Shown here: piece after piece, positions 53,428 through 62,854 of the stretch
Numbering within the stretch: the stretch's first letter is position 1
Layout of the letters: the number at the start of each line of letters is the position of its first letter
Assembly: GCF_009363055.1 (NCBI RefSeq)
Contig: NZ_CP045292.1
Span: 868,001 to 932,000 of the forward strand
Direction: 5' to 3'
DNA from: Flavobacterium haoranii
GTDB lineage: Bacteria; Bacteroidota; Bacteroidia; Flavobacteriales; Flavobacteriaceae
DNA: 64,000 bases
Made by a program: the position numbers and the translations under genes
The notes under the pieces: generated by a model
Seen by the model: only the letters and a program-made list of their open reading frames with translations
Told to the model about the DNA's origin: nothing
Databases searched by the model: none

Positions 53428-55089
53428 ATGTTATCAAAATTCCAACATTTCAAAACCAATATTTCAGGTATTTCATTACCTGAAAAATTCACCTTTCCTT
53501 TTTACTACGAACCGCATCCATTAAGTGAGATTGCTTCAAAAGAATTACAAGAATATTTAGAAACACAAACCGATTTTGAACATAATTTTGGTTTACAAGA
53601 AAATCAGAAAGGCTTTGTAATTGGAAAAATGTTTGGGGTATTAGTTTGCCAGGACGAAAATGAAAATTTAGGCTATTTATGGGGCGTTTCTGGAAAATTA
53701 GCCGATATTAATCTTCACGATAAATTTGTTCCACCTGTTTTTGATATGTTAACCCAAGACAGTTTTTTCAAACAGGAAGAAGCTATTTTGAATCAATACA
53801 ACCGAAAAATTGAAAAACTAGAGCAAAGCGAAGAGTTGGCAACTGCCAAAAAAATACTGAAACAAACTGAACTAGAAGCTCAATTCGATTTACAAAGACA
53901 AAAACAACGCATCAAAGATTTAAAAATAGAACGCGACGAAAAACGTGCTTCCTTTGATAATTTGTCACCAACAGCAATTGAGCAATTAGAATTTGAACTT
54001 TCGGAAGAAAGCAAAAAGGAAAGCATTTTGCTCAAAAAAATGACTAAATATTGGAATCTTACAGTTGAAAGTCGAAAATTAAAAGTCGAAAGTCTTCAAG
54101 CCGAAATTGAAAAATTGAAAGAAGAACGCAAACAAAAATCAAGTGAGTTACAACAACGCTTATTTGCTGAATATGCTTTTTTAAATCAGGAAAAAAAATT
54201 AAAAAGTGTTGGCGAAATCTTCGATAACAATCCGCCAGCGGGTGCCGGTGAGTGTGCTGCGCCTAAATTATTACATTACGCTTTCAAACATAATTTAAAA
54301 CCAATCGCTTTAGCTGAATTTTGGTGGGGACAATCGCCAAAATCGGAAGTGCGAAAACACAAACAATTTTATCCGGCTTGTAGAAGTAAATGCGAACCTA
54401 TTTTGGCACACATGCTACACGGAATTGAAATGGATGAAAATCCGCTTTTAGAAAATCCAGCTGAAGGAAAAGAAATCGAAATTGTATTTGAAGATGATTA
54501 TTTAGCCGCAATCCATAAACCCGCAGAATTTCTTTCGGTTCCAGGAAAAAACATTCAGGATTCGGTTTACGAACGCGTCAAAAAACGTTATCCTAATGCA
54601 ACGGGACCTTTAATCGTGCATCGATTGGATATGTCAACATCTGGTTTGTTGTTAATTGCAAAATCAGAAGAAGTTTATAAAAAACTACAATCTCAATTCA
54701 TTAAACGAACAGTTAAAAAGCGTTATGTGGCGCTGCTTGATGGCATTGTAAAACAACCTGAAGGTAGTATCAATTTACCTTTGCGAGTCGATTTAGATAA
54801 TCGTCCGAATCAATTGGTTTGTTACGAATATGGAAAACCTGCCGAAACGCATTTTAAAGTCATTGAAATTAAAAATAAAAAAACACGCATTCACTTCTTT
54901 CCTATTACGGGACGAACGCATCAATTACGCGTTCATGCTTCGCATAGTTTAGGTTTAAATTGTCCAATTGTTGGCGATGATTTATATGGCATAAAAGCAA
55001 ATAGATTACATCTTCATGCAGAAGAAATTACTTTTACCCATCCTGTTTCAAAAGAAATAATGACTATCTTTAAAGAAGCTGAGTTTTAA
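53428..55089 (+). CDS. RluA-family pseudouridine synthase with long N-terminal extension
   Basis: 553 residues. The C-terminal 220 residues are a RluA catalytic domain: VIVFEDDYLAAIHKPAEFLSVPG-like entry, catalytic Asp in IVHRLDMSTSGLLL near 395, and GRTHQLRVHASHSLG near 497. The first 330 residues hold a PHPLSEIASKELQEYL region, a long coiled coil (about 130-245, Glu/Lys rich) and a Cys-containing segment (FYPACRSKCEPILAHML) of unknown role. The extended form is frequent in Bacteroidota. It isomerises uridines in rRNA or tRNA; the target site cannot be told. Confidence 0.87.
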   Translation: MLSKFQHFKTNISGISLPEKFTFPFYYEPHPLSEIASKELQEYLETQTDFEHNFGLQENQKGFVIGKMFGVLVCQDENENLGYLWGVSGKLADINLHDKFVPPVFDMLTQDSFFKQEEAILNQYNRKIEKLEQSEELATAKKILKQTELEAQFDLQRQKQRIKDLKIERDEKRASFDNLSPTAIEQLEFELSEESKKESILLKKMTKYWNLTVESRKLKVESLQAEIEKLKEERKQKSSELQQRLFAEYAFLNQEKKLKSVGEIFDNNPPAGAGECAAPKLLHYAFKHNLKPIALAEFWWGQSPKSEVRKHKQFYPACRSKCEPILAHMLHGIEMDENPLLENPAEGKEIEIVFEDDYLAAIHKPAEFLSVPGKNIQDSVYERVKKRYPNATGPLIVHRLDMSTSGLLLIAKSEEVYKKLQSQFIKRTVKKRYVALLDGIVKQPEGSINLPLRVDLDNRPNQLVCYEYGKPAETHFKVIEIKNKKTRIHFFPITGRTHQLRVHASHSLGLNCPIVGDDLYGIKANRLHLHAEEITFTHPVSKEIMTIFKEAEF

Positions 55090-55180
55090 CTTTTTATTTG
55101 AAAGTTTCATAGGTTTTAATTTGTTATTTTTGTTTTATTACATTTCGTTTAGTTGAAAATATCTCATAATATTTATAAAA

Positions 55181-56440
55181 ATGACAAAAATATTTTATTT
55201 ACTATTTTTTGTTTTCTCATTTAGCAGTTGTTCTTCTCAAAAAGAGAATGTAAATGAAAATTGGGGTGGAGGAGTTAATTGGCCTTACCCAAATGCTAGT
55301 CATAACTTAAAGGGACCTATTAAAAGAATAATACAGTATAAAGTAATTAATAGAACAGGAAGGCCTGAAGAGCGAAGGTATAGAAAGTTTTTTTTATGGG
55401 GTGAATATGATAATCAGTATTTATTAGCAGGAATTCAATTGCGATATGATAGAAAGGGGATGGTACCAGGAAAATTAAATACTTATTCAAATGACACAAT
55501 ATCGAATAATATTGAATATGATTCTTTGGTGCCAAAATTTTTAAAAAGTATAGACACTACGGTTTCTCCATTTCCAGATAATTGGCTTAGAGATACTATT
55601 GATATACAAGAAAAATATAATTATAAGCCTAAATACAGTTACAAACATTTTTTTGGAGGTGATTTGTATAAGTTAGAATTGAATCAATATCAAATTTATG
55701 AATGGGAGGAATTTGATCGTACCGATTTTGATGAGTATGTGAATTGGTACATAATAGATGATAAGGGAAGAATAAAAGAACATAGGAATTATATGTGTGA
55801 TTCTATATATAGGCGAAAATGGAAAAAATTTCCTTTGCAACAAGAAAAAACTAAATATAAAGATTTAAAAGATGAAGATTGGAAAGAAACAACTTTTTAT
55901 AAATATGATAATAAAGATCGTATCATAGAATTAACCTATGCCATGGCTGAGCAAAGTTTAAGATACCAATCTTTCGATTATGTGATTTTGGGTATTTCTA
56001 GAGAGCCTAAGGTTAATTTTAAGTACAACGATAATAATAGAGTAACTGAAGAAATAGTAAGTTGTATAGACCCAGAAGATGAAACTAAAAGAATTGCAGT
56101 ACAAACAAAGAAGTTTACCTATCACCCTACCAAAGGGTATTTAGAAAAGCAAGAAATTTTTATAGATAATAGATTTAAAGACGAATTGTATCGACGTTTT
56201 TTAAACGATACAACAATAATAACTTACAACGAGCACGAAGATATAACGAGTAAAAAATATAAACACCCTCTATTAGGACCTCCAGAAGAGAGAAGTTTAG
56301 TTAATGGTAATAATGATAAATATTATAAGTATGAGTATGACAAGTATGGTAACTGGACAAAATGCAATATGTACTTAACTACTGATATAGAAACACCAAC
56401 AATAATCGCAACAAGAATTTTTGAATATTATAAAGATTAA
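55181..56440 (+). CDS. Hypothetical lipoprotein with YD-like repeats
   Basis: 419 residues. Lipoprotein signal LLFFVFSFSSCSSQ with Cys near 17. The mature protein is rich in Tyr, Lys and Asp and has repeated aromatic strands such as YKYDNKDRIIELTY, FKYNDNNRVTEEIV and YEYDKYGNWTKCNMY, reminiscent of RHS/YD repeats, spaced over the last 180 residues. I do not recognise a named family. Probably surface or outer membrane attached. A repeat-rich 196 bp gap follows it. Confidence 0.75.
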   Translation: MTKIFYLLFFVFSFSSCSSQKENVNENWGGGVNWPYPNASHNLKGPIKRIIQYKVINRTGRPEERRYRKFFLWGEYDNQYLLAGIQLRYDRKGMVPGKLNTYSNDTISNNIEYDSLVPKFLKSIDTTVSPFPDNWLRDTIDIQEKYNYKPKYSYKHFFGGDLYKLELNQYQIYEWEEFDRTDFDEYVNWYIIDDKGRIKEHRNYMCDSIYRRKWKKFPLQQEKTKYKDLKDEDWKETTFYKYDNKDRIIELTYAMAEQSLRYQSFDYVILGISREPKVNFKYNDNNRVTEEIVSCIDPEDETKRIAVQTKKFTYHPTKGYLEKQEIFIDNRFKDELYRRFLNDTTIITYNEHEDITSKKYKHPLLGPPEERSLVNGNNDKYYKYEYDKYGNWTKCNMYLTTDIETPTIIATRIFEYYKD

Positions 56441-56441
56441 T

Positions 56442-56636
56442 TGTAACGTATCTTTACAATTGACAACTAATATTTGAATTCATTTTTCGTCAGTTTGAGT
56501 GATTTTCAGAATGAAAATTGTATCGAAAACAAGAAAATTAATTCTCGATACATTTTTTGTAAACAAAAAACACTCGACACAAGTAAAGCGACTGAACGAA
56601 GTTAATTGACGAATTAAATAATTTATTTTTAATAAT
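56442..56636. repeat. Repeat-rich intergenic region
   Basis: 195 bp with several fragments like those elsewhere in the window: GTCAGTTTGAGTGATTTTC, TATCGAAAACAAGAAAATTA with the inverted AATTCTCGATACA, and CACTCGACAC followed by GACTGAACGAAG. No frame or promoter is evident. It looks like one or two decayed copies of the dispersed TCGA-type palindromes. Confidence 0.45.
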
Positions 56637-58265
56637 ATGAAAAAACTAATCTACATATCAATATTACTACTTGTTTTCCAACAAATTTCTGCTCAAAACT
56701 TCACGCGAAGAGATTCTTTACACGGCGGTCTTCGATATGAGAGAGTTTGTTACGATGTTCTACGATACGATTTAAACATTACAATAAATCCAACGGAAAG
56801 GAGTATTGTGGGTTATAACGATATAACCTTCAAAATTGAAGAGGCTACTCAAAAAATACAAGTTGACTTATTCGAAAACATGAAAGTCGATTCTATTAAA
56901 TGGAATGATAAAAGTTTAAAATATACTAGAGAGTTTGATGCTGTTTTTATTGATTTTGATCATTTATTACCTTTAAATTCAACTGAAAAAATTCGTTTTT
57001 ATTACTCAGGAAATCCATTAGTAGCAAAATATGCTCCGTGGGATGGTGGATTTGTATTTTCAAAAGATAAAAATAATAAAGATTTTATTGCAGTTGCTGT
57101 ACAAGGAACAGGTGCTAGTTTATGGTACCCTGTAAAAGATTCACAAACCGATGAACCTAACAATGGTGCTTCTATAAAAGTTGCAGTTCCAAATGGATTA
57201 ATAAATGTTTCTAACGGTAGATTTAAGGGTTCTCAAGATTTAGGAAATGGTTATACACGATGGGATTGGGAAGTTAAAAATCCAATTAATAATTATGATA
57301 TCACTGTAAATATAGCTGATTATGTTCATTTTCATGATACTTTTAATGGACTCGATTTAGATTACTATGTTTTACGTGAAAATGAAGAAACAGCTAAAAA
57401 ACATTTTGATGAAGATGTTAAAACAATGTTTCAATGTTTTAATTCAAAGTTTGGAAAATATCCATTTTGGGAAGATGGCTATAAATTAGTAGAGACACCA
57501 TATTTAGGCATGGAACATCAAAGTGCAGTTGCTTACGGAAATAAATACAGAAAAGGTTATTTAGGTAACGACTTATCAGGAAGTGGTATAGGCATGGGGT
57601 TTGATTACATTATTATTCATGAAACGGGTCACGAATGGTTTGGAAATAGTATTACAAGTAAAGACATTGCTGATATGTGGATTCATGAAGGTTTTACAAC
57701 TTATTCGGAAACTGTTTTTGTAGAATGTACAAAAGGTTATGAAGCGGCTTTAAAATATGTTAATGGTCAAGCAAGAAGAGTTAGTAACGACAAACCTATT
57801 ATTGGTCATTTTGGAGTAAATAATGAAGGAAGTGGCGATATGTATTACAAAGGTTCATTAATGCTAAACACACTTCGTCATGTTATTAACGACGATGAAA
57901 AATGGTGGGAATTAATATTAAAATACTCTGAAACTTTTAAAAAGAAAATTATTGATACCCCAACAGTAATTCAGTTTTTTAATAAAGAATCGGGAATGGA
58001 TTTAACACCAATTTTCAAACAATATTTAGAAACAACTACTATCCCTACATTGGCATATAAAACTGAAAAAGATAATTTTTACTATTATTGGAAAGATGTA
58101 AATCCTGATTTTAATATGCCAATCGATATTGAATATGGCAATAAAATAGTGAGATTATATCCTACAACTAAAGAGCAAAAGATTAAATTAAAAAGACTAA
58201 AAAAATCGGATAGTTATCAAATAAACGACAATAAGTTCTTTATCAATATTGTTAAAATAGATTAA
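56637..58265 (+). CDS. M1 family metallopeptidase
   Basis: 542 residues. Signal peptide (ISILLLVFQQISAQ), an N-terminal beta domain (YDLNITINPTERSIVGYNDI), the exopeptidase motif region YLGMEHQSAVAYG, and the zinc site HETGHEWFGNS followed 18 residues on by Glu in WIHEGFTTYSE. Aminopeptidase-type enzyme, secreted to the periplasm or surface; it removes N-terminal residues from peptides. Shorter than the 850-residue aminopeptidase N, as is common in Bacteroidota. Alone on its strand between two intergenic gaps. Confidence 0.93.
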   Translation: MKKLIYISILLLVFQQISAQNFTRRDSLHGGLRYERVCYDVLRYDLNITINPTERSIVGYNDITFKIEEATQKIQVDLFENMKVDSIKWNDKSLKYTREFDAVFIDFDHLLPLNSTEKIRFYYSGNPLVAKYAPWDGGFVFSKDKNNKDFIAVAVQGTGASLWYPVKDSQTDEPNNGASIKVAVPNGLINVSNGRFKGSQDLGNGYTRWDWEVKNPINNYDITVNIADYVHFHDTFNGLDLDYYVLRENEETAKKHFDEDVKTMFQCFNSKFGKYPFWEDGYKLVETPYLGMEHQSAVAYGNKYRKGYLGNDLSGSGIGMGFDYIIIHETGHEWFGNSITSKDIADMWIHEGFTTYSETVFVECTKGYEAALKYVNGQARRVSNDKPIIGHFGVNNEGSGDMYYKGSLMLNTLRHVINDDEKWWELILKYSETFKKKIIDTPTVIQFFNKESGMDLTPIFKQYLETTTIPTLAYKTEKDNFYYYWKDVNPDFNMPIDIEYGNKIVRLYPTTKEQKIKLKRLKKSDSYQINDNKFFINIVKID

Positions 58266-58332
58266 AAAAGGTAAAAATTTAGTTTAATTGTTTAATTTTT
58301 AGTAACTTAGAATAAATTTTAAACCATTTATT

Positions 58333-58755
58333 ATGGCTACTATTAAACAGTTAAATAAATGGGCAAATGCAAACACTACGCTATCTTTAGACATTTTGCG
58401 TATTGCTTTTGGTGTATTTTTATTTATTAAAGGTATTTCATTTTTTACCGAACGTAAATATTTACATCAAATTTTCGATTCTTTAGGTGGTTTTGCTAGT
58501 GAGATGCTTTTAATACACTATGTAGCATTTGCTCATATGGTAGGTGGAGTTATGATTGTTATTGGACTCTTAACTCGTTGGTCGGTTTGGGCGCAATTAC
58601 CCATTATTATTTGTGCGTTTCTAATTAATTTTATTGGAGATTTTAATGCAAACAACACATTTCAATCAGGTATTGCACTTATTTTATGTGTGTTCTTTAT
58701 TTTCTTCGGTAGCGGAAAACACTCAGCAGATTATTATCTTAAAATGGAACAATAA
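58333..58755 (+). CDS. DoxX family membrane protein
   Basis: 140 residues with four hydrophobic segments (about 17-34, 54-75, 82-100 and 107-125) and the DoxX pattern LRIAFGVFLFIKGISF and HMVGGVMIVIGLLTRW. DoxX members take part in quinone-linked or redox stress roles, but this one has no specific evidence. Followed by a bidirectional terminator. Confidence 0.85.
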   Translation: MATIKQLNKWANANTTLSLDILRIAFGVFLFIKGISFFTERKYLHQIFDSLGGFASEMLLIHYVAFAHMVGGVMIVIGLLTRWSVWAQLPIIICAFLINFIGDFNANNTFQSGIALILCVFFIFFGSGKHSADYYLKMEQ

Positions 58756-58787
58756 GAAAATCCCATCAAATGATGGGATTTTCTTTT
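58754..58787. terminator. Bidirectional terminator between doxX-like and proline dehydrogenase genes
   Basis: AAGAAAATCCCATCA-AA-TGATGGGATTTTCTTTT; 13 bp stem with A- and T-tracts on either side. Confidence 0.88.
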
Positions 58788-59955
58788 ATTCTAATTTTCT
58801 TCTTTCTCTTTCTTTCTTAATAAGCGTTAGCTCTCTACTTGTTTGTCCAGCAACTGAAGTATTCTCTTCGGCTCTACGAATCAAATAGGGCATAACATCT
58901 CTAACTGGTCCAAAAGGTAAATATTTGGCTACATTGTATCCATTAGCTGCTAAATTGTAGCTAATATTATCGCTCATTCCATATAATTGACCAAAAAAGA
59001 CTCTAATGTCATTCTTAGCAATTCCTTTTTCATGCATCAATTGCATTAATTGGTACGAACTATTTTCATTGTGTGTTCCAGCAAAAACTGCCATCATATC
59101 AATATTATCTAGCATGTAACTTACAGCAGCATCATAATTTTCATCTGTTGCTTGTTTAGAAGCGCAAATTGGAGTTGGATAACCTTTTTCTTCAGCTCTT
59201 TTATTTTCTTTTTCCATATAAGCACCACGAACTAATTTCATTCCAATATGAAAACCTTCAACTTTTGCTTCAGCATGTAATTTTTTTAAATAATCTAAAC
59301 GATCCCAACGATACATTTGCAATGTATTAAAAATAACTGCTTTTTCTTTATTGAATTTCTTCATCATTTTAGCAACCAAATCATCCGCAGCATCTTGCAT
59401 CCAACTTTCTTCTCCATCAATTAATAAAGCAACATCTTTATCATGAGCAATTTGACAAACTTTTTCAAAACGAGCCACTACTCTATTCCATTCTTCTTGT
59501 TCAGAAGCTGTCAATGTTTTTCCTTCGCCTAATTTTTCATACAAAGCAAAACGACCAAAACCAGTTGGCTTAAACACTGCAAATGGAATTGCAAGGCGTT
59601 CTTTAGCAAAATCTATCGTTCTAATTGTCATTTCTAAAGCAGCATCAAATTGCGCTTCTTCTTCTTTTCCTTCAACAGAATAATCTAGAACCGATGAAAC
59701 ACCTTTTGTAAACATCCTATCAACTACTGATAAACAATCTACTTCGTTTACACCACCACAAAAATGATCGAAAACAGTTGAACGAATTAAACCTTCTACA
59801 GGTAAATGTGCTTTTAAAGCGAAATTTGTAACGGCAGTACCAATTTTTACAAGCGGTTCACTTTCAATAAGTTTAAATAAAAAATAAGCTCTTTCAAGCT
59901 CTGTGTCACTTTTTAATGAAAAAGCAACGGCTGTGTTGTTAAATATTTTTTCCAT
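58786..59955 (-). CDS. Proline dehydrogenase
   Basis: 389 residues, the monofunctional PRODH barrel. VFKPTGFGRFALYEKL, LLIDGEESWMQDAADDL, IFNTLQMYRWDRLDYL, MKLVRGAYMEKENKRA near 245 and the C-terminal YLPFGPVRDVMPYLIRRAEEN are the FAD- and proline-binding signatures. It oxidises proline to pyrroline-5-carboxylate at the membrane. The P5C dehydrogenase is not in the window. A -7-like element lies 25 bp before the ATG. Confidence 0.93.
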   Translation of the reverse strand: MEKIFNNTAVAFSLKSDTELERAYFLFKLIESEPLVKIGTAVTNFALKAHLPVEGLIRSTVFDHFCGGVNEVDCLSVVDRMFTKGVSSVLDYSVEGKEEEAQFDAALEMTIRTIDFAKERLAIPFAVFKPTGFGRFALYEKLGEGKTLTASEQEEWNRVVARFEKVCQIAHDKDVALLIDGEESWMQDAADDLVAKMMKKFNKEKAVIFNTLQMYRWDRLDYLKKLHAEAKVEGFHIGMKLVRGAYMEKENKRAEEKGYPTPICASKQATDENYDAAVSYMLDNIDMMAVFAGTHNENSSYQLMQLMHEKGIAKNDIRVFFGQLYGMSDNISYNLAANGYNVAKYLPFGPVRDVMPYLIRRAEENTSVAGQTSRELTLIKKERERRKLE

Positions 59956-59979
59956 GTGAGGATTATCAAAAAACTAGTG

Positions 59980-59987
59980 CAAATATA
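59980..59987 (-). promoter_or_regulatory. -7 element of the proline dehydrogenase gene
   Basis: TATATTTG on the minus strand, 25 bp before the ATG at 59955. The nearest TTG is 12 bp further upstream, too close for -33. Confidence 0.4.
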
Positions 59988-60049
59988 CTTCAGAACTAGC
60001 AATTTTTAAATAAAATTTACCTTATTTTGCATAAAATTCATAGAAAGCC

Positions 60050-61117
60050 ATGCAAACTATTCAAGCAATTAATTACAGTATCCATTTTAACGAATCTTGT
60101 TATAATTATTTGAACGAAATACTACAACCAAATGTATATTCTAAACTATTTATTTTAGTTGATGAAAATACATCAAGTTATTGTTTGCCAAATTTTATTG
60201 CTCAAATTGCAACAGAAGTTGAAATTGAAATTATTGAACTTGAAGCTGGTGAAGAATTTAAAAATATTGAAACTTGTGTTCAAGTATGGCAAAGTCTAAT
60301 AGAACTTGGTGGCGATAGAAAAAGTATCATCATAAATCTTGGCGGCGGCGTAGTAACCGATTTAGGTGGATTTGTTGCTTGTACTTTTAAAAGAGGAATT
60401 GATTTTGTTAATGTACCTACAACATTACTTTCTATGGTCGATGCTTCTGTAGGTGGAAAAAACGGTGTTGACTTAGGTCATTTAAAAAACCAAATAGGTG
60501 TGATTAAAGAACCAAAAGCTGTTTTAATTGATACACAATTTTTAGAAACTTTACCCCAAAGTGAAATGCTGTCTGGTTTAGCTGAAATGATGAAACACGG
60601 ATTGATTAGCGATAAGTCATATTGGGATAAATTCAAAAACCTAAACAACTTAAAATCAGAAGATTTAGATGGTTTAATTTACGAATCGGTTTTAATTAAA
60701 AATAAAATTGTTTCAGAAGATTTAACTGAAAACGGTATTCGAAAAGCTTTAAATTTTGGTCACACTCTTGGTCATGCAATCGAAAGTTACTGTTTAGAAA
60801 ACACTTCAAAGCAAAACCTACTTCATGGTCATGCTGTAGCAATAGGTATGATTTTAGAGAGTTATATTTCTAAAGAAAAAGGGCTCATTACAAACGATGA
60901 ATATCAAGAAATTAAATATTTCATCAACGAATATTTCGAAAAAGTCAATTTTGATGAAAACGACATCAATGAAATTATAGATTTAATGATTTTTGACAAG
61001 AAAAATGAGTTTGGCAAAGTTCAATTTGCACTTTTAAAAGGAATTGGAAACATACAAATCAACGAAACTTCTAGTAACGAATTGATATTCAAAGCATTTG
61101 AAGACTATAATTTATAA
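60050..61117 (+). CDS. aroB: 3-dehydroquinate synthase
   Basis: 355 residues. NAD-binding GGGVVTDLGGFVACTFKRG near 97, VPTTLLSMVDASVGGKNGVD near 126, and zinc ligands Glu in SGLAEMMKHG near 184 and His in NFGHTLGHAIE near 238 and LLHGHAVAIG near 260. It converts DAHP to 3-dehydroquinate, step 2 of the shikimate pathway. Divergent from the proline dehydrogenase gene. Confidence 0.95.
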   Translation: MQTIQAINYSIHFNESCYNYLNEILQPNVYSKLFILVDENTSSYCLPNFIAQIATEVEIEIIELEAGEEFKNIETCVQVWQSLIELGGDRKSIIINLGGGVVTDLGGFVACTFKRGIDFVNVPTTLLSMVDASVGGKNGVDLGHLKNQIGVIKEPKAVLIDTQFLETLPQSEMLSGLAEMMKHGLISDKSYWDKFKNLNNLKSEDLDGLIYESVLIKNKIVSEDLTENGIRKALNFGHTLGHAIESYCLENTSKQNLLHGHAVAIGMILESYISKEKGLITNDEYQEIKYFINEYFEKVNFDENDINEIIDLMIFDKKNEFGKVQFALLKGIGNIQINETSSNELIFKAFEDYNL

Positions 61118-61148
61118 TAATATTTTTTAGAAGTATTATATTATTTTA

Positions 61149-61156
61149 TAATTTTG
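61149..61156 (+). promoter_or_regulatory. Possible -7 element before the speA-like gene
   Basis: TAATTTTG fits TAnnTTTG. The transcript would start near 61162 and carry a 240 nt leader before the decarboxylase gene. Confidence 0.35.
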
Positions 61157-61163
61157 CTTCTAG

Positions 61164-61334
61164 ATGAAAGAACAACTTATTGTAATCGATGAAAGCATAC
61201 CTCCATCTGCTATTGGGAATAGCATTTTGGAGTCAAGTTCTATTAATTTAAAAATTGAGTTCATCGATTTATTTATGCTTTTTAAAGCTTTTCACGAAAA
61301 ACTTCTAATCATTTTTGCTAATATTAGAGTTTGA
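61164..61334 (+). CDS. Possible small ORF, 56 codons
   Basis: ATG to TGA frame giving MKEQLIVIDESIPPSAIGNS then a hydrophobic second half (IEFIDLFMLFKAFHEKLLII). No family is recognised. It starts just after a -7-like element, so it would be leaderless. It could be an unusual leader peptide for the arginine decarboxylase-like gene, a decayed gene piece, or chance. Confidence 0.3.
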   Translation: MKEQLIVIDESIPPSAIGNSILESSSINLKIEFIDLFMLFKAFHEKLLIIFANIRV

Positions 61335-61403
61335 AAATAAGACTTTTATAATGTTTACTTGACTAATAAAACTTATTTCAAACAAAAAAATATCAATATC
61401 TAA

Positions 61404-62804
61404 ATGAAAACAAGCTATTCAGATCTAATAAACCAAACTTTTTATTTTCCACAAGAAGAATTTACGCTTAATAAAGATAATTTACAATTTCATGGTATCG
61501 ACTTAATGAAATTAGTGGAAGAGTATGGAACACCATTAAAATTTACTTATTTACCTAAGATTTCTAAAAATATTCGTCAAGCGAAATTGTGGTTTAGAAA
61601 TTCAATGGAAAAATTAGACTACGATGCTAATTACTATTATTGTTATTGTACTAAAAGTTCACATTTTAAATTTGTATTAGACGAAGCTTTAAAAAATAAT
61701 ATTCATATTGAAACTTCTTCTGCTTTTGACATCAACATTGTAGAAAGCTTAATTGAAGAAGGAAAAATCAATAAAAATACATTTGTTGTTTGTAACGGAT
61801 TTAAACGCGATGCTTATATAGAAAACATTGCTCGTTTAATTAATAACGGACACAAAAACACTATTCCAGTAATTGACAACTACGAAGAGTTAGATTTACT
61901 TCAAGAAAAAATCAAGAGTAAAATCAAAATCGGAATTCGTATTGCAGCTGAAGAAGAGCCAAAATTTGAGTTCTATACTTCTCGATTAGGAATTGGATAC
62001 AAAAACATTGTTCCTTTTTACAGAAAACAAATTCAAGAGAACAAGAAAGTGGAATTAAAAATGCTTCACTTCTTTATTAATACTGGAATTCGTGATACTG
62101 CCTACTATTGGAACGAATTATTAAAGTGTATGAAAGTGTATATTGCTTTGAAAAAAGAATGTCCTACACTTGATAGTTTAAATATTGGTGGTGGTTTCCC
62201 TATCAAAAATTCATTAGCTTTTGATTATGATTATCAATACATGATAGAAGAAATCTTAAATCAAATCAAAATTGCATGCGATGAAGCTGAAGTTGATGTG
62301 CCCAACATTTTTACTGAATTTGGTTCATTTACAGTTGGAGAATCTGGTGGGGCTATCTACGAAGTTTTATATCAAAAACAACAAAACGACCGTGAAAACT
62401 GGAATATGATTGATTCTTCTTTCATTACAACTCTTCCAGATACTTGGGCAATAAACAAACGCTTTGTAATGATGGCAGTTAACCGATGGAATGATACTTA
62501 CGAAAGAGTTTTATTAGGTGGTTTAACTTGTGATTCTGATGATTATTACAATTCAGAACAACACATGAACGCGGTTTATTTACCTAAATATAATAAAGAA
62601 AAACCTTTATATATCGGTTTCTTTAACACAGGTGCTTACCAAGAAACAATTGGAGGTTTTGGAGGTTTACATCACTGTTTAATTCCACAACCAAAACACA
62701 TTTTAATTGATCGCGACAAAAACGGTATTATTGCTACAGAAGTATTTTCTGAACAACAAAATGCTGATGATGTATTAAATATTTTAGGATATAATAAAAA
62801 ATAA
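61404..62804 (+). CDS. Arginine decarboxylase-like fold-type III PLP enzyme
   Basis: 466 residues of the alanine-racemase-fold decarboxylase family. PLP lysine region YYCYCTKSSHFKFVL near 75, GRP-like LKMLHFFINTG near 222, glycine loop LNIGGGFPIKNS near 258, and a TEFGSFTVGESGGAIYEV segment. Related to SpeA and to meso-DAP/ornithine decarboxylases; in flavobacteria this group is annotated as arginine decarboxylase and gives agmatine. Followed at 50 bp by the deoxyhypusine synthase-like gene. An agmatinase gene, which I would expect nearby, is not present between them. Confidence 0.8.
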   Translation: MKTSYSDLINQTFYFPQEEFTLNKDNLQFHGIDLMKLVEEYGTPLKFTYLPKISKNIRQAKLWFRNSMEKLDYDANYYYCYCTKSSHFKFVLDEALKNNIHIETSSAFDINIVESLIEEGKINKNTFVVCNGFKRDAYIENIARLINNGHKNTIPVIDNYEELDLLQEKIKSKIKIGIRIAAEEEPKFEFYTSRLGIGYKNIVPFYRKQIQENKKVELKMLHFFINTGIRDTAYYWNELLKCMKVYIALKKECPTLDSLNIGGGFPIKNSLAFDYDYQYMIEEILNQIKIACDEAEVDVPNIFTEFGSFTVGESGGAIYEVLYQKQQNDRENWNMIDSSFITTLPDTWAINKRFVMMAVNRWNDTYERVLLGGLTCDSDDYYNSEQHMNAVYLPKYNKEKPLYIGFFNTGAYQETIGGFGGLHHCLIPQPKHILIDRDKNGIIATEVFSEQQNADDVLNILGYNKK

Positions 62805-62854
62805 TGAGTCATTTTGGCAATATGCCAATGAGTCAATTTTAAAAACAAAAGAAA

